This document shows, in pieces, positions 43,883 to 53,110 of a stretch of DNA of 64,000 bases. Position 1 is the first letter of the stretch. Each line of letters opens with the position of its first letter. The stretch is from positions 1 through 64,000 of the forward strand of contig NZ_BAFT02000072.1 of NCBI RefSeq assembly GCF_000308475.2, given 5' to 3'. The notes beneath the pieces are model-generated. The model was not told the DNA's origin. It did no database searches and was given only the letters and a program-made list of their open reading frames with translations. This DNA is from Nocardia brasiliensis NBRC 14402. GTDB taxonomy: Bacteria; Actinomycetota; Actinomycetes; Mycobacteriales; Mycobacteriaceae. The position numbers and the translations under genes are program-made.

Positions 43883-44380
43883 TCAGGGTTTCGCCAGCCA
43901 CGTGGGCCCGTGCCGGTCGTAGTCCTCGGCCAGTTCGAGCATGTCGGGGTCGTCGATGGTCCGGGCGCGGCGGATGAGCTGTTCCAGCAGCGGCCACGCC
44001 TGGATATGAGCGAGGAGTTCTGCGATACGCAGATAGTCGTCAGGGTCGACCGCGTCGAGATACGCCGAGACGAGCGGTTCGAGCACGGGCCAGAGTTTAT
44101 GCCGAGGGATCCGGTCGACGGCCTGCCGAGCGGACAATGCATACGCGTGGGTCAGGGATAAGTCCACGAGCTGTGGCAGCAGTTCGAGGCTGTCGTCGGA
44201 GAACGTCGCCAGGTAGCTGAGGGCGGTCGCCCGCTGCCAACTGTCGGCGGCCAGGGCGCCTTTGAGGATTTCGGTCCTGTTCTTCGCGTTCTGATAGAAG
44301 TCGGCTTGCCTGCGGTTCAGCTCGCGTTTTGCTGCGACGAACGCATCCCACAGCTCTTGATCGGGCGACGGAGTGCTCAT
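43883..44380 (-). CDS. Small helical protein of unknown function
   Basis: A 165-residue all-helical protein (DQELWDAFVAAKRELNRRQADFYQNAKNRTEILKGAL, then SWQRATALSYLATFSDDSLELLPQLVDLSL) with a HEAT-like rhythm. No signal or catalytic motif. Its size, isolation and position beside a broken insertion sequence would suit an orphan immunity protein, but that is only a possibility. The ATG at 44380 is used because the conserved-looking body starts there; upstream in-frame sequence is unlike it. Confidence 0.6.
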   Translation of the reverse strand: MSTPSPDQELWDAFVAAKRELNRRQADFYQNAKNRTEILKGALAADSWQRATALSYLATFSDDSLELLPQLVDLSLTHAYALSARQAVDRIPRHKLWPVLEPLVSAYLDAVDPDDYLRIAELLAHIQAWPLLEQLIRRARTIDDPDMLELAEDYDRHGPTWLAKP

Positions 44381-44488
44381 GATTGCTCCAAGGGCCGGGC
44401 AGGCGTACTGATCGACGTAGTCCGAGAGATGAATTATGACCCATTCGGGTCCACACCGAAGGCCCAGCGACGAGCTACACATGGCGGG

Positions 44489-45937
44489 CTACGGAACGGA
44501 GTAGACCGATGCCGCACCCTCGACGACCGGGGTGGGCAGACCGGCCAGGCGGTGCGGGGCGAGGAGCTCGGCGACCTGCTCCGGGGTGAGCAGGCCGAGT
44601 TCGACCGCGATATCGCCGACGAACTGCCCTGTCAGCAGAGCCTGTTTCGCGATGGCGGCGCTCGCGGCGTAGCCGATATGCGGGGCGAGGGCGGTAACGA
44701 TGCCGATCGAGCGGCGGACACCGGCTTCCAGGTGCTCCTGGTCTGCGGTGATGCCGGAAACGCACTTGGTCGCCAGCGCGTCGGCCGCCGCGATGAGATG
44801 GGTGGTCGTCTTCAACAGACTGTAGGCGATGATCGGCTCGAAGGCATTGAGCTGCAATTGTCCTGCTTCGGCGGCCATGGTGACGGTCAGGTCGTTGCCG
44901 ATGGCTTCGAACGCGATCTGATTGACCAGTTCGGGGATCACCGGGTTGACCTTGCCCGGCATGATGGACGATCCGGCCTGCCTTGCGGGCAAACGGATCT
45001 CACCGAAACCGGTGACCGGACCGGAGGACATGAGCCGCAGGTCATTGCAGGTCTTGGACAGCTTCACCGCGACGCGCTTGAGGATGCCCGATACCTGCAC
45101 GAACGCCCCGGCGTCCTGGGTGGCCTCGATGAGGTTCTCGGCCGGAGTCACCGCCTCACCGGTGAGCTCGCTCAGAAAGGCGCAGGCGAGCGCGGAATAC
45201 CCTGGGTGACCGTTGATTCCGGTGCCGATCGCGGTACCGCCGAGATTGCTCTCGCACAGCAGCGGGATGGCCTCTTCGAGTCGCAGGCAGTCCTCGCGCA
45301 CCATGAGCGCGAAGGTGCCGAATTCCTGTCCGAGGGTCATGGGGACGGCGTCCTGCAACTGCGTGCGCCCCATTTTGATGACTCCGGCGAACTCGCCGGC
45401 CTTCTGCTCGAAGGCGTCCGCGAGGCGGTGCAGCGCGGCGACGAGATCCCGGATATGGCGCACCACAGCAACATTCACCGCGGTCGGATACACATCGTTG
45501 GTCGACTGACCGAGGTTCACATGATCGAGCGGATCGAGTTCGCCGTAGTTGCCGCGGGCGTGGCCGAGCAGTTCGAGGGCACGGTTGGCAATGACCTCGT
45601 TGACGTTCATGTTCGTCGAGGTGCCCGCCCCGCCCTGGATGGGGTCGATCGGGAATTGATCGTGCAACTCGCCCGCGCGTATTTCCGCACAGGCGCTTTC
45701 GATCGCCGCGGCACGGCGGTCATCGAGCACTCCCAGCTCACGATTGGCGCGGCAGGCGGCGAGTTTCACCGAAGCGAGTGCGACGATCAGAGCCGGGTAG
45801 TTTCCGATGCGGTCGCCGGTGACGGAGAAGTTCTCCAGCGCGCGAGCGGTGTGGACGCCCCAGTAGGCCGCGCGTGGCACCGCCACCGCACCCAGGGAGT
45901 CGCTTTCGAGTCGAGTGTCGGTCACCGGTAGCTCCAA
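44489..45937 (-). CDS. aspA: Aspartate ammonia-lyase
   Basis: A 482-residue class II fumarase/aspartase that splits aspartate to fumarate and ammonia. Conserved blocks are DPIQGGAGTSTNMNVNEVIANRA, VNLGQSTNDVYPTAVN, IKMGRTQLQDAVPMTLGQEF, and the signature GSSIMPGKVNPVIPE with the catalytic serine. It is the last gene of a permease-asparaginase-aspartase operon, overlapping the asparaginase gene by 16 bp. Together they take up asparagine and turn it into fumarate and two ammonia molecules. Confidence 0.95.
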   Translation of the reverse strand: MELPVTDTRLESDSLGAVAVPRAAYWGVHTARALENFSVTGDRIGNYPALIVALASVKLAACRANRELGVLDDRRAAAIESACAEIRAGELHDQFPIDPIQGGAGTSTNMNVNEVIANRALELLGHARGNYGELDPLDHVNLGQSTNDVYPTAVNVAVVRHIRDLVAALHRLADAFEQKAGEFAGVIKMGRTQLQDAVPMTLGQEFGTFALMVREDCLRLEEAIPLLCESNLGGTAIGTGINGHPGYSALACAFLSELTGEAVTPAENLIEATQDAGAFVQVSGILKRVAVKLSKTCNDLRLMSSGPVTGFGEIRLPARQAGSSIMPGKVNPVIPELVNQIAFEAIGNDLTVTMAAEAGQLQLNAFEPIIAYSLLKTTTHLIAAADALATKCVSGITADQEHLEAGVRRSIGIVTALAPHIGYAASAAIAKQALLTGQFVGDIAVELGLLTPEQVAELLAPHRLAGLPTPVVEGAASVYSVP

Positions 45938-46962
45938 GAGTTCGAGTCGTTGTCGGCCGCCCGGGACGAGACCGCCGGTGCGGCAGGGTTGTTCGCGAGT
46001 TCACCGAGTAGGTTCGTCACCATCCAGTGCCGCAGCTCGGCACCGCCGAATCCGTGGTCGACGAGGTAGGAGAGCTTGGCCAGTGCCGCTTCCCTGGTCA
46101 TGTCGCCGCCGCTCAGCGCACCGGCGTCGAGTAGCGCGCGTCCGGGTTGATATCGGTCGAGATCCACTGAGCCGCTGTCACATTGACTGATCACAACCAC
46201 CGGGGTCCCCCGTCCGGTCGCGACGCGGACGGACCCGGCCAGGTCGGGTGCGGTGCCCGCCCCGTAGCACTCGAGCACCAGGCCGCCGCGGTAATACCGA
46301 AGGGCCGCGTCCAGCAGCTCCGCGTGCATGCCGGGAAATATGGTGAGCAGACCCACCGGCGCACCCGCCCCGTGCCGGATCGGGAGCGCGGGCGGCACCG
46401 GCGGCGGCGTGCAGTCGCGGATGGTGGTGAAACCGTCGTAGTCCTCGATCGCCCGTTTGGAGGCCCGTACCGCCGGATGCAGCTTCGAACCGAAGGCCAG
46501 ATAGGTGGCTGGCGCAGGCTGCCCGACGATCGTCGCCAACGCCAGGTGCAGGTTGCTGCGCGCGTCACTGCCCGGCTGTCCCAGCGGAATCTGCGCCCCG
46601 GTCAGCACCACCGGGGTCGCACTGTCGCGCAACTCGAACGCCATCCGCGCGCCGATGTAAGCCATGGTGTCGGTGCCGTGAACGACGATCACGCCGTCCG
46701 GTTCATCGGAGGCGATACCCGCTCGAACCGTCGCGGCGATGCGGCACGCCGTACCCGCCTCGGCGAGCGCGCTGTCGATAACCTGATCGAACTCGCGGTA
46801 GCGGACATCGACGCAAACCCCTGCAGCCGACTCGAATTCGGCGACCATCTCCGAGATCTCGGCCGCCAGACCCGCGCGGGGCCGCATCCCGGCCCCGCTG
46901 TCGACCATCCCGAAGGTCCCACCGGTATAGAGAATCCCGACACGGACCGGGTCGGAACTCAT
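45922..46962 (-). CDS. ansA: L-asparaginase
   Basis: A 346-residue bacterial-type asparaginase. The two active-site signatures are ILYTGGTFGM (catalytic Thr in TGGT) and VIVVHGTDTMAYIGARM (Thr-Asp pair); the lysine region reads VVLTGAQIPLGQPGSDARSN. No signal peptide, so cytoplasmic. The start ATG overlaps the permease stop as ATGA, and the gene overlaps aspA by 16 bp, so the three are tightly coupled. It makes aspartate and ammonia from imported asparagine. Confidence 0.94.
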   Translation of the reverse strand: MSSDPVRVGILYTGGTFGMVDSGAGMRPRAGLAAEISEMVAEFESAAGVCVDVRYREFDQVIDSALAEAGTACRIAATVRAGIASDEPDGVIVVHGTDTMAYIGARMAFELRDSATPVVLTGAQIPLGQPGSDARSNLHLALATIVGQPAPATYLAFGSKLHPAVRASKRAIEDYDGFTTIRDCTPPPVPPALPIRHGAGAPVGLLTIFPGMHAELLDAALRYYRGGLVLECYGAGTAPDLAGSVRVATGRGTPVVVISQCDSGSVDLDRYQPGRALLDAGALSGGDMTREAALAKLSYLVDHGFGGAELRHWMVTNLLGELANNPAAPAVSSRAADNDSNSWSYR

Positions 46963-48404
46963 GAACGATCCACCGGCGCAAGCACATCGGCGGCGAGCCT
47001 GCCCCGCACCCGGAACCACCCGACCACCATCGCGACCACCACCGCCAGGAACGCCACCACGGTGATCCGCCCGATCTCGGCATCGAAGCACATGAGCAGC
47101 ACGACACCGGCCAGAAACACCAGGGTGGCGATGTTCAGCACCGGAGCGAACGGCAGCCGGAAGGCCGGTCGCACATACTCGCCGCGCTCGGCTCGGCGCA
47201 CAAAGATCCAGTGACACACCATGATCGACACCCAGGTGCCGACAATGCCCAGCCCCGCCAGGTTCAGCACGATCTCGAAAGCCTTGTGCGGCAGCACGAG
47301 ATTCAGCACGACACCGGCGATCCCGACCACACTGGTGATCAGAATGCCGCCGTAGGGCACGCCATGGCGGTTCATCCGCGCCGCGAAGCGCGGCGCGGTG
47401 CCGGCCACGGCCATCGAACGCAGCGTGCGCCCCGTCGCATACAGACCCGCGTTCAGACTCGACATAGCGGCGGTGAGCACGACCAGGTTCATGACGTCGC
47501 CGGCATGCGGAATACCGATCGAACTCATCACCGTGACGAACGGGCTCTCGCCGGCGGAGTACGCCGTCCACGGCAGCAGCAGCGTGAACAGGATGACCGA
47601 GCCCGCGTAGAACAGGATGATCCGCCACATGATCGAGTTCACCGCACGCGGTACCACGGCCTTCGGATTCTCCGACTCGCCCGCCGCGACTCCGATCAGC
47701 TCGGTACCGCCGAAGGCGAACACCACACCCAGGGCAATGGTCAGCATCGGGGCCAAGCCCTTCGGGAACAGGCCGCCGTTGTCGGTGATCGTGGAAATGC
47801 CTGGGACATTCCCATCGATCGAAGTGCCGGTGACGATCAACCCCACGGCGACCAGCATGAAGATCACGATGGTCGCGACCTTGATGAGCGCGAACCAGAA
47901 TTCCAGTTCGCCGAACAGCCGCACCGAAACCACATTGAGCGCGACCACCACTGCCAGCGCGATGAGCGCCAGCACCCACTGCGGCACCGGCACGAACATT
48001 GCCCAGAAGTGCGCGTACAGCGCCACCGCGGTGATATCGGCGACCAGCGTGGTCGACCAGTTCAAAAAGTACAGCCACCCCACGGTATAGGCGCCACGCT
48101 CGCCCAGGAACTCCCGCGCGTAGGAGACGAAGGCTCCCGACGAGGGCCGATACATGACCAGCTCGCCGAGCGCTCGCACCACCATGAAGGTGAAGATGCC
48201 GCACACGATGTAGACGATCGCCAGCGACGGGCCGGCCAGCGCCATGCGCCCACTCGCGCCGAGGAACAGCCCGGTGCCGATGGATCCGCCGATGGCGATC
48301 ATCTGCATATGGCGTTTGCGGAGCTGTTTGTGATAGCCGGCATCGCCGACGTCGACTTTGGCTGCCGACGCGTCGGGCGCCGGCAGTTCGTCGTGGTGCT
48401 GCAT
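46959..48404 (-). CDS. Amino acid permease, likely asparagine
   Basis: A 481-residue amino acid-polyamine-organocation transporter with 12 helices. The family signature lies at the first helices (HMQMIAIGGSIGTGLFLGASGRMALAGPSLAIVY), and GELVMYRPSSGAFVSYAREFLGE and AFGGTELIGVAAGESENPKAVVPRAV are typical of AnsP/GabP-type permeases. Linkage by an ATGA overlap to asparaginase makes asparagine the probable substrate. It is the first gene of the operon and faces a GntR regulator. Confidence 0.9.
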   Translation of the reverse strand: MQHHDELPAPDASAAKVDVGDAGYHKQLRKRHMQMIAIGGSIGTGLFLGASGRMALAGPSLAIVYIVCGIFTFMVVRALGELVMYRPSSGAFVSYAREFLGERGAYTVGWLYFLNWSTTLVADITAVALYAHFWAMFVPVPQWVLALIALAVVVALNVVSVRLFGELEFWFALIKVATIVIFMLVAVGLIVTGTSIDGNVPGISTITDNGGLFPKGLAPMLTIALGVVFAFGGTELIGVAAGESENPKAVVPRAVNSIMWRIILFYAGSVILFTLLLPWTAYSAGESPFVTVMSSIGIPHAGDVMNLVVLTAAMSSLNAGLYATGRTLRSMAVAGTAPRFAARMNRHGVPYGGILITSVVGIAGVVLNLVLPHKAFEIVLNLAGLGIVGTWVSIMVCHWIFVRRAERGEYVRPAFRLPFAPVLNIATLVFLAGVVLLMCFDAEIGRITVVAFLAVVVAMVVGWFRVRGRLAADVLAPVDRS

Positions 48405-48452
48405 GGGAACCTTCCTCGGCCGAATCCAGCCCGCGACGGCGGCGACGCCAAC

Positions 48453-48479
48453 CTGTCTGGCTGTAAGACAGGCAGACAG
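48453..48479. promoter_or_regulatory. Inverted repeat, probable GntR operator
   Basis: CTGTCTGGCTGT (48453-48464) and ACAGGCAGACAG (48468-48479) are 12-base arms with one mismatch around AAG. The site is 48 bp before the permease start and 57 bp before the -35 of the divergent GntR gene, suited to control the asparagine operon. Confidence 0.55.
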
Positions 48480-48536
48480 TAACGCGGGTCACAACGTACT
48501 GTCAACGCACCCCCGACATGCGGTAGCCCGACCACT

Positions 48537-48565
48537 TTGACGCCGTATGACCCGCTCTGGATACT
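48537..48565 (+). promoter_or_regulatory. Promoter giving a leaderless GntR transcript
   Basis: TTGACG (48537-48542), a 17-bp spacer and GATACT (48560-48565). The -10 ends seven bases before the GTG start at 48573, so transcription should begin at or next to the start codon. Confidence 0.7.
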
Positions 48566-48572
48566 TGGTCGC

Positions 48573-49250
48573 GTGACGGTCGACGAGGGACAGGTGCAGC
48601 GCATCGGCGCTACAGAAGCGGTCTTCCGGCGACTCAAGAGCCTGATCCAGGGCACGCAGTACGCGGTCGGCGACCGGCTGCCGGGCGAACTCGCCCTGGC
48701 CAAGGAGTTCGGCGTGAGCCGTCCCGTGGTGCGCGAGGCACTGCACGCCTGCGCCACCCTGGGGCTCACCGAAACCCATACCGGCCGAGGCACTTTCATA
48801 ATCTCGAAGAAGGAGAGCCCGCGGCTGACCTTCGCGGGTGTACAGGCCGCGGATCTCATCGAGGCCCGCCGCCTCATCGAGATTCCCGCCGCCGGGTACG
48901 CTGCCGAACGCCACACCCCGCAGCAGCTGGCCCACCTGTTCACCCTCTTGGCCGAACTGTCCGACACCACCGACGCCCGCGAATGGGTGCGCTACGACGG
49001 CGAATTGCATACCGCCATTGCGGCCGCGAGCGGAAACGCCATGCTCACGACCTTCGTCGCCGACACCCGCCGCGCGCTCGACCCGCAGTCCGAATTCCTC
49101 AATGTCACCCAGGATCGTCGCGCCGACTCCGATCGCGAGCACGAGGCGATCGTGCGGGCCATCGAGGCGGGCTCGCCCGAGCAGGCGCGGGCGGCGATGG
49201 CCGAGCATCTGGAGCGAGTGGCCGAGACCATCGCCCGCATCGGCGACTGA
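48573..49250 (+). CDS. GntR/FadR-family regulator (leaderless)
   Basis: A 225-residue regulator with an N-terminal winged helix (AVFRRLKSLIQGTQYAVGDRLPGELALAKEFGVSRPVVREALHACATLGLTETHTGRGTFI) and an all-helical FCD ligand domain (LIEARRLIEIPAAGYAAERHT, DGELHTAIAAASGNAMLT, EHEAIVRAIEAGSPEQARAAMAEHLE) whose His/Asp residues usually bind a metal and a carboxylate. The GTG at 48573 is preferred: the region before it is a clean promoter and has no Shine-Dalgarno. It is divergent from the asparagine operon and probably senses asparagine, aspartate or a product. Confidence 0.87.
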   Translation: MTVDEGQVQRIGATEAVFRRLKSLIQGTQYAVGDRLPGELALAKEFGVSRPVVREALHACATLGLTETHTGRGTFIISKKESPRLTFAGVQAADLIEARRLIEIPAAGYAAERHTPQQLAHLFTLLAELSDTTDAREWVRYDGELHTAIAAASGNAMLTTFVADTRRALDPQSEFLNVTQDRRADSDREHEAIVRAIEAGSPEQARAAMAEHLERVAETIARIGD

Positions 49251-49330
49251 CCGCGGGCCGCCGACCGGCGGGGTAGAAACCGCAAACTGGCGGATGGTCG
49301 ATCCGCCCATCGCGCCGCGACGCTGGATCC

Positions 49331-50548
49331 ATGACCTCGGTACAGCCGTCGCAACAGACATCCTCGTCACCGCGCGACGACACCGCGCCGACTCCGTCCG
49401 ATTCCTCGATCGGACGGCTGGTCGGCGTGGACCTGGCTCGGGCGCTGGCCGTTTTCGGCATGTATGCCGTGCACGTCGGCCCGCCACTGTCGGCCACCCA
49501 CGGCGTCGGCGGCTGGATTCGATATCTGGTCGACGGGCGTTCCTCGATTCTGTTCGCCACCCTGGCCGGGTTCTCGCTGGTGCTCATCGCCGGACGCCGG
49601 CCCAAGACCGGCCGGGCGGGTCGGCAGGCGAAGGCCCGGATCGCGATCCGGGCCCTGATTCTCATCGCGCTGGGCACCCTGATGACGGTGTTCTACGGGG
49701 ACGTGGTGATCCTCGCCTGCTACGGCTGCTATTTCCTGCTGGCCCTGCCGCTGGCCCGGCTGCGGGCCGAGACGCTCGCGATCATCGCGGCCGCGCTCGC
49801 ACTCAGCACGCCGCAGCTCGCGTACCTGCTGCGATCGGCGCTGACCGAGCCGGTCCGGCAGGCCATCGATGCCTACGACCCCCTCGAAAGGATCAGTGGC
49901 GTGGGCGTTGTCGATCTGGCGCTCACCGGCATGTACCCGACGATCACGTGGATGTCGTTCATCGTCGCCGGCATGGCGCTGGCCCGCCTCGACCTGGCCT
50001 CGGGCGCCGTGCAGCGGCGCGTGGCCGCACTCGGCGCGACCCTCACCGTCCTCGGATACGGCTCGTCCCGGCTGCTCGGTGGCCCCGACGCACTGAAGAG
50101 CACGGCGGAATCCGGCCCCGACAGCGGTGCGATGCCGCCCGTCGGCAGCGAGGCCATCTCGCAGATGCCGGCCTCGTCGCTGTTGGCGGCCGGACCGCAC
50201 AGCAACACGACATTCGACATCATCGGCAGCGTCGGATTCGCGATCCTGGTGATCGTGGGCGCGACAGCGGCGACGGAGTACCTGCCGCGGCTACGCCGCA
50301 TGGCCGGGCCGCTCATCGCCGTGGGCGCGATGTCCCTGACTGCCTACGTCGGCCACTTCGTCGTGATGTCCGCACTGGCCCTGCCGCCCGGCAAGTCCGG
50401 CCCGCCGTCCGCGGCCTCCTGGACCCCGCTGCTGGTATTGATCCTCGGGGCCATGGTGTTCGCGACGATCTGGTCCCGCTTCTTCCGGCGCGGGCCCCTG
50501 GAGTATCTGCTCAACGCGACCACCAGGCCCGCCAAATATCTGCGCTGA
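49331..50548 (+). CDS. DUF418-type membrane protein
   Basis: A 405-residue protein with about ten membrane helices. The opening GVDLARALAVFGMYAVHVGP and SILFATLAGFSLVLIAGR are typical of the DUF418/heparan-alpha-glucosaminide acetyltransferase-like family, membrane acyltransferase-type proteins that are often near secondary or envelope metabolism genes. The C-terminal part (RMAGPLIAVGAMSLTAYVGHFVV) carries the conserved Tyr-His of the family. No specific substrate can be named. It ends three bases from the convergent ROK gene. Confidence 0.82.
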   Translation: MTSVQPSQQTSSSPRDDTAPTPSDSSIGRLVGVDLARALAVFGMYAVHVGPPLSATHGVGGWIRYLVDGRSSILFATLAGFSLVLIAGRRPKTGRAGRQAKARIAIRALILIALGTLMTVFYGDVVILACYGCYFLLALPLARLRAETLAIIAAALALSTPQLAYLLRSALTEPVRQAIDAYDPLERISGVGVVDLALTGMYPTITWMSFIVAGMALARLDLASGAVQRRVAALGATLTVLGYGSSRLLGGPDALKSTAESGPDSGAMPPVGSEAISQMPASSLLAAGPHSNTTFDIIGSVGFAILVIVGATAATEYLPRLRRMAGPLIAVGAMSLTAYVGHFVVMSALALPPGKSGPPSAASWTPLLVLILGAMVFATIWSRFFRRGPLEYLLNATTRPAKYLR

Positions 50549-50550
50549 GG

Positions 50551-51738
50551 TCAGAGCCGGCTCGGCGCCGCGGCCAGCAGGAGTTCGGGTTCGAGGCAAC
50601 TGCGGCGGGTGATGAGTGCGGCGGCGCCGCGGACGACGGCGCCGCGTCCCAGCGGCGAGGCGGTGAGTGTGACCGGGCGATCGGCGGCCGCTACGACGCC
50701 GGTACCGAGTTCGGCGCGAACACCGGGCGCGAGATCGTCGAAAAACGTTGCGTAGCCGCCGCCGAGCACGACGGTTGCGACATCGCAGATGTTGATCAAG
50801 GACGCGAGCGCGGTACCCAGGGCCGATCCGGCGCAGTCGACGGCGGAACGACTGCGCGTGTCGCCCCGATCCAGGGCGCTGCGCAATGTGGCGAGTCCCG
50901 GCGTGCCCGCGGCAGCGAGAATCGCCGCCAAGCCCGCGTATTGCTCGACACAGCCGCGGCTGCCGCACGTGCAGTGCCGGCCGCCGCGCTCGACGACGAC
51001 GTGCCCGAGCTCACCGGCGAAACCGCCGCTCCCGCGAAACAGGCTCCCGCCCATGACGATTCCAGCGCCGATACCGACATCGCCGGACACATGGACGAAG
51101 TCGTCACCGGCCAAGCGGTGCGGCCACACGTGCGCAAGGGCGGCGAGATTGGCTTCGTTGTCCACCGCCACCGCGGACTCTCCGAGCGCGGCGGCCAAGC
51201 GGTCACCGATCCGGATTCCATTGAGGCCGGGCACGTTCGGGGCGTCCAGGACCGTTCCGTCGCGGACGAGGCCGGGCACGGCCAGCCCGACGCCCAGCAG
51301 GTCCGCCCCCGATTCCGTCCTCGCCCCGCGGACGAGCACGGCCAGCCGCTCGATCAGATCCTCGGTCTCGCGGTGCCGGTTGTCGAGGTCGAGACGTCGT
51401 TCGAGCGCGGTGGACCCGTCCAGTCGCTGCACGGTGACCGCGAGGTGGGACACGTTGATCTCCGCGCCGATCGCCACGGGAGCAGCCTCCGAAAAGCGCA
51501 ACGGCCGCGACGGCCGGCCGCGGCCGGTGTTCACCACCGGGTCCTCGGTCAGAATTCGTTGCCGCAGTAGCGGTTCCGCGATGCTGGCGACTGTGGCCTT
51601 GGTCAGGCCGGTGCGCTTGGCGAGCTCAGCCCGCGAGGCCGGGCCGTCGAGCACGGCCAGCAGCAGCGCCCGCAGATTTCCGGTGCGCACCTGCCGCAAG
51701 TGGGCCGGGCCGGGCCGCGAACTCATCGGCCGAGACAC
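50551..51738 (-). CDS. ROK-family repressor, XylR type
   Basis: A 395-residue repressor with an N-terminal winged helix (SRAELAKRTGLTKATVASIAEPLLRQRIL) and a sugar-kinase-like ROK domain containing VAVDNEANLAALAH, HVSGDVGIGAGIVMGGSLFRG and the zinc motif CTCGSRGCVEQY. It follows xylA by 45 bp on the same strand, so the xylose isomerase operon probably encodes its own xylose-responsive repressor. The palindrome at 52981-52995 is the likely operator. Confidence 0.87.
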   Translation of the reverse strand: MSRPMSSRPGPAHLRQVRTGNLRALLLAVLDGPASRAELAKRTGLTKATVASIAEPLLRQRILTEDPVVNTGRGRPSRPLRFSEAAPVAIGAEINVSHLAVTVQRLDGSTALERRLDLDNRHRETEDLIERLAVLVRGARTESGADLLGVGLAVPGLVRDGTVLDAPNVPGLNGIRIGDRLAAALGESAVAVDNEANLAALAHVWPHRLAGDDFVHVSGDVGIGAGIVMGGSLFRGSGGFAGELGHVVVERGGRHCTCGSRGCVEQYAGLAAILAAAGTPGLATLRSALDRGDTRSRSAVDCAGSALGTALASLINICDVATVVLGGGYATFFDDLAPGVRAELGTGVVAAADRPVTLTASPLGRGAVVRGAAALITRRSCLEPELLLAAAPSRL

Positions 51739-51783
51739 CGCGACCGGGTCGCGAAATCGCCCCCGGCGACCGGTGTCATCCGA

Positions 51784-52965
51784 TCACCGCGCGCCCAGCA
51801 GATGTTCCAGCGCCAGTTGGTTCAACCGGACGAACCCGTACCCGCGTTCCCCGGCACGGGCAGGATCGAAGTCGGCCGTAGCGGGATCCGTCAGCAGCTG
51901 TGTGTATCCCTCTCCCGCGGCCAGCGTCGGGGTGCGCAGATCGGCGACCCCCGCGACCGACAGTGCCTGCTGCACTTCGGGATCCGCCCGGAAGGCGCCG
52001 GCGCGTTCCTTCAGCAGGAGGTAGGTGCGCATATTGGCGGCCGCCGAATCCCACACTCCGGCAATGTCTTCGGTGCGAGAGGGTTTGTAGTCGAAATGGC
52101 GCGGACCGTCGTAGGCAGGTGCGCCGCCGGGGCCGCCGTTCTCCAGCAGATCTACCAGACCGAAGGCGTTCATCAGGTCGCCGTGGCCGAACACCAGGTC
52201 CTGGTCGTACTTGATGCCACGCTGGCCGTTGAGATCGATATGGAACAGCTTGCCCTGCCACAGCGCCTGCGCGATTCCGTGCGTGAAGTTCAATCCCGCC
52301 ATCTGCTCGTGCCCCACTTCGGGATTCACGCCGACCAGCTCGGGATGGTCGAGGGTGGTGATGAACGCGAGCGCGTGTCCGACGGTCGGCAGCAGAATGT
52401 CCCCGCGCGGCTCATTGGGTTTGGGCTCCAGCGCGAAGCGCAGGTCATAGCCGCGGTCGCGCACGAATTCGGTGAGCAGGTTCAGGCTTTCGCGGTAGCG
52501 GTCGAGCGCCGCTCGCACGTCCTTCGCGCAGTCGTATTCCGCACCCTCGCGACCGCCCCACAGCACGTAGGTCCGCGCACCGATGTCGGCGGCCAACTCG
52601 ACGTTGTGCAGCACCTTGCGCAGCGCGAACCTGCGCACACTTCGGTCGTTGCTGGTGAAGCCGCCGTCCTTGAACACCGGATGAGTGAACAGGTTGGTGG
52701 TGACCATCGGCACCACCATTCCGGTGTCGGCCAGCGCCGTGCGTAGCCGGTCGATGCGACGCTGCCGTTCGGCGGCAGTACACCCGAACGGGAACAGGTC
52801 GTCGTCGTGGAAGCTAAGGCCGTAGGCCCCGAGCTCAGCGAGCCGATGCACCGCCTCGACCGCGTCCAATTCCGGCCGGGTGGCGTCTCCGAACGGATCT
52901 CTCCCCTGCCAGCCCACGGTCCACAACCCGAACGAGAACTTGTCCACAGCAGTCGGCTTCGCCAT
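51784..52965 (-). CDS. xylA: Xylose isomerase
   Basis: A 393-residue TIM-barrel isomerase converting D-xylose to D-xylulose (and glucose to fructose). Class I actinobacterial features are GLSFHDDDLFPFG with the catalytic His, LFTHPVFKDGGFTS, LWGGREGAE, LEPKPNEPRGDI with the metal-binding Glu, GHEQMAGLNF and FHIDLNGQRGIKYDQDL with the metal Asp and His. Two ATGs (52971, 52965) are possible; 52965 has AGGA at better spacing. No xylulokinase gene lies in the window. The upstream palindrome suggests xylose induction. Confidence 0.96.
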   Translation of the reverse strand: MAKPTAVDKFSFGLWTVGWQGRDPFGDATRPELDAVEAVHRLAELGAYGLSFHDDDLFPFGCTAAERQRRIDRLRTALADTGMVVPMVTTNLFTHPVFKDGGFTSNDRSVRRFALRKVLHNVELAADIGARTYVLWGGREGAEYDCAKDVRAALDRYRESLNLLTEFVRDRGYDLRFALEPKPNEPRGDILLPTVGHALAFITTLDHPELVGVNPEVGHEQMAGLNFTHGIAQALWQGKLFHIDLNGQRGIKYDQDLVFGHGDLMNAFGLVDLLENGGPGGAPAYDGPRHFDYKPSRTEDIAGVWDSAAANMRTYLLLKERAGAFRADPEVQQALSVAGVADLRTPTLAAGEGYTQLLTDPATADFDPARAGERGYGFVRLNQLALEHLLGAR

Positions 52966-52980
52966 ATTCATTCCTATTTT

Positions 52981-52995
52981 GTTCAAGTATTGAAC
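52981..52995. promoter_or_regulatory. Palindrome before xylA, probable XylR operator
   Basis: GTTCAA and TTGAAC form a perfect 6-bp inverted repeat with a 3-base spacer, 15 bp upstream of the xylA start and flanked by an AT-rich TTTTG. Position and symmetry fit ROK-family XylR binding. Confidence 0.65.
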
Positions 52996-53110
52996 TAAGT
53001 GTACTGCCCAGACAGGTTGCTGCCCAACAGCAATCACACCGAGGGCAGACGCGGGCATTCCCCACATGAGGGCATTGACGTGGTTTGTCACCGCGGCGGA
53101 GCCTGGTCGC

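Noticed and set aside
46959..48492. Possible fusion of the asparaginase with a long N-terminal extension
   Set aside because: The extension is a shadow of the permease in another frame; the ATGA overlap gives a normal asparaginase start at 46962.
48838..51570. A 910-residue plus-strand frame across GntR, DUF418 and ROK genes
   Set aside because: Arg/Ala/Gly-rich shadow of three recognisable proteins.
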